NCBI GenBank assembly: GCA_036005125.1
Contig: DASYQV010000325.1
Span: 1-7,050 of the forward strand
Origin: DASYQV01 sp036005125
GTDB taxonomy: Bacteria > Acidobacteriota > Vicinamibacteria > Vicinamibacterales > UBA2999
Length of the DNA stretch: 7,050 nt
Reading direction: 5' to 3'
Below are positions 6,476-7,050 of the stretch, piece by piece. The position numbers and the translations under genes were made by a program. Positions within the stretch are counted from its first letter, which is position 1. Each line of letters opens with the position of its first letter. The notes beneath the pieces were generated by a model. It made no database searches and was not told the DNA's origin. It saw only the letters and a program-made list of their open reading frames with translations.

Positions 6476-7050
6476 GTGAGCGACGAGATTGAAGTTCTGA
6501 AGCTGGTGACCACTCGGCTCGACGCAGCGGGCATTGGCTACATGGTGACCGGATCGCTGGCGCTCAGTCATTATGCCCAGCCGCGCATGACCCGCGATAT
6601 CGATCTCGTCGTTGCCCTGGAGCCGAACGACGCCGAGCGGCTGGCGCACCTCCTCGGCGATCAATTCGACTGTGACGCGGACGCAATCCGCGCGGCCATC
6701 GTTCGGCAAGATATGTTCAATTTGATCCACACCGAGCTGGTCGTGAAGGTCGACTTCGTTGTTCGCAAAGATATACCCTTCCGGCTCGAGGAGTTCGCGC
6801 GCCGCAGATGCGTCGAATTTGCGGGCGAACGAATCTCGATCGTCACCCCCGAGGATCTTCTGCTGTCGAAGCTCGTGTGGGCCAAGGATACGCGCTCGCC
6901 AATCCAGCTCGCCGACGCATGCAACCTGATCGAGTCGACGATGCTCGACTGGACGTACGCCGAACGATGGGCCGCACATCTCAGCGTTGCTGAGCTCCCT
7001 GCGCGAGGTACGAACATGAACGATACGGCCCCCGAAGTTGCCGAACGCTA
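6476..7050 (+). CDS. Minimal nucleotidyltransferase (AbiEii-like), probably frameshifted near its 3' end
   Basis: As read, the frame opens at GTG 6476 and runs off the window. It has the polymerase-beta-type minimal nucleotidyltransferase signature: GS at 26-27 and the DxD pair Asp41/Asp43 within GSLALSHYAQPRMTRDIDLV, plus a third carboxylate, Asp93, in VVKVDFVV. A helical region follows (TPEDLLLSKLVWAKDT). Relatives include AbiEii-type toxins and other small transferases that add nucleotides to protein or RNA; the target here is unknown. GTG 6476 gives VSDEIEVL, which fits the family's usual start, although no Shine-Dalgarno is visible; GTG 6449 is an alternative. Near the end, CTCCCTG (6995-7001) looks like CTCCTG with one extra C. 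Shifting frame there gives LREVRT and a TGA at 7017-7019 overlapping ATG 7016, for a protein of about 180 residues. Without the shift, the frame fuses into the next gene. It lies 69 bp after ypdA on the same strand, so co-transcription is possible. Confidence 0.8.
   Translation, partial: MSDEIEVLKLVTTRLDAAGIGYMVTGSLALSHYAQPRMTRDIDLVVALEPNDAERLAHLLGDQFDCDADAIRAAIVRQDMFNLIHTELVVKVDFVVRKDIPFRLEEFARRRCVEFAGERISIVTPEDLLLSKLVWAKDTRSPIQLADACNLIESTMLDWTYAERWAAHLSVAELPARGTNMNDTAPEVAER
7016..7050 (+). CDS. Start of a small downstream gene coupled to the nucleotidyltransferase
   Basis: ATG 7016 begins MNDTAPEVAER, cut by the window edge after 11 full codons. It has its own Shine-Dalgarno, GAGG at 7005-7008, 7 nt upstream. 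It overlaps the frameshift-corrected nucleotidyltransferase stop as ATGA, the usual arrangement for translational coupling. From memory, small proteins opening MNDT-PE-A-RY follow such nucleotidyltransferases in acidobacterial-type genomes, but their function is not known to me. In the sequence as given, this ATG is also in frame with the nucleotidyltransferase, so it could be read as the tail of a fusion instead. Confidence 0.55.
   Translation, partial: MNDTAPEVAER

Noticed and set aside
5408..6979. A 523-codon open frame on the - strand across ypdA and the nucleotidyltransferase
   Set aside because: It spans two recognisable + strand genes and the gap between them, and its composition is that of an antisense shadow.

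Overview
The window is GC-rich, gene-dense bacterial chromosome. It looks like a soil-type Acidobacteriota, perhaps class Vicinamibacteria. That placement is an inference. It rests on high GC, several secreted beta-propeller proteins, an S9C peptidase, a bacillithiol-type YpdA reductase outside Firmicutes, and a small nucleotidyltransferase of a type I recall from such genomes. No rRNA or other phylogenetic marker is present to settle it.

Layout from left to right: (1) the 3' end of a VOC/PhnB-like protein on + (1-164); (2) an exported lactonase-family beta-propeller on + (about 180-1541); (3) a 115-bp gap holding an unusual heptanucleotide repeat, with two arms of opposite polarity that can fold into a long AT-rich hairpin; (4) an exported LVIVD-repeat beta-propeller on + (1657-3138); (5) a short convergent gap with a perfect 12-bp stem palindrome (3157-3192); (6) a secreted S9C prolyl-oligopeptidase-type peptidase on - (3220-5382); (7) a 37-bp divergent promoter gap; (8) a YpdA-family FAD/NADPH oxidoreductase on + (5420-6406), with Ser in place of the Cys14 of the Firmicutes enzyme; (9) a DNA-polymerase-beta-like minimal nucleotidyltransferase on + (from 6476), which appears to carry a one-base frameshift near its 3' end; (10) the first codons of a further small gene (from 7016).

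The genes do not form one obvious pathway. The first half carries exported proteins: three consecutive complete genes encode N-terminal export signals and beta-propeller folds, pointing to periplasmic or extracellular work, including peptide degradation by the S9 enzyme. The second half is cytoplasmic: thiol redox control (YpdA), then a nucleotidyltransferase gene probably coupled to a small downstream gene.

I found no CRISPR array, tRNA, rRNA, insertion sequence or clearly new multi-gene system. The observations most worth a second look are the probable frameshift that fuses the nucleotidyltransferase to its downstream neighbour, the Cys-to-Ser change in YpdA, the heptad inverted-repeat island, and the palindrome between the convergent genes.
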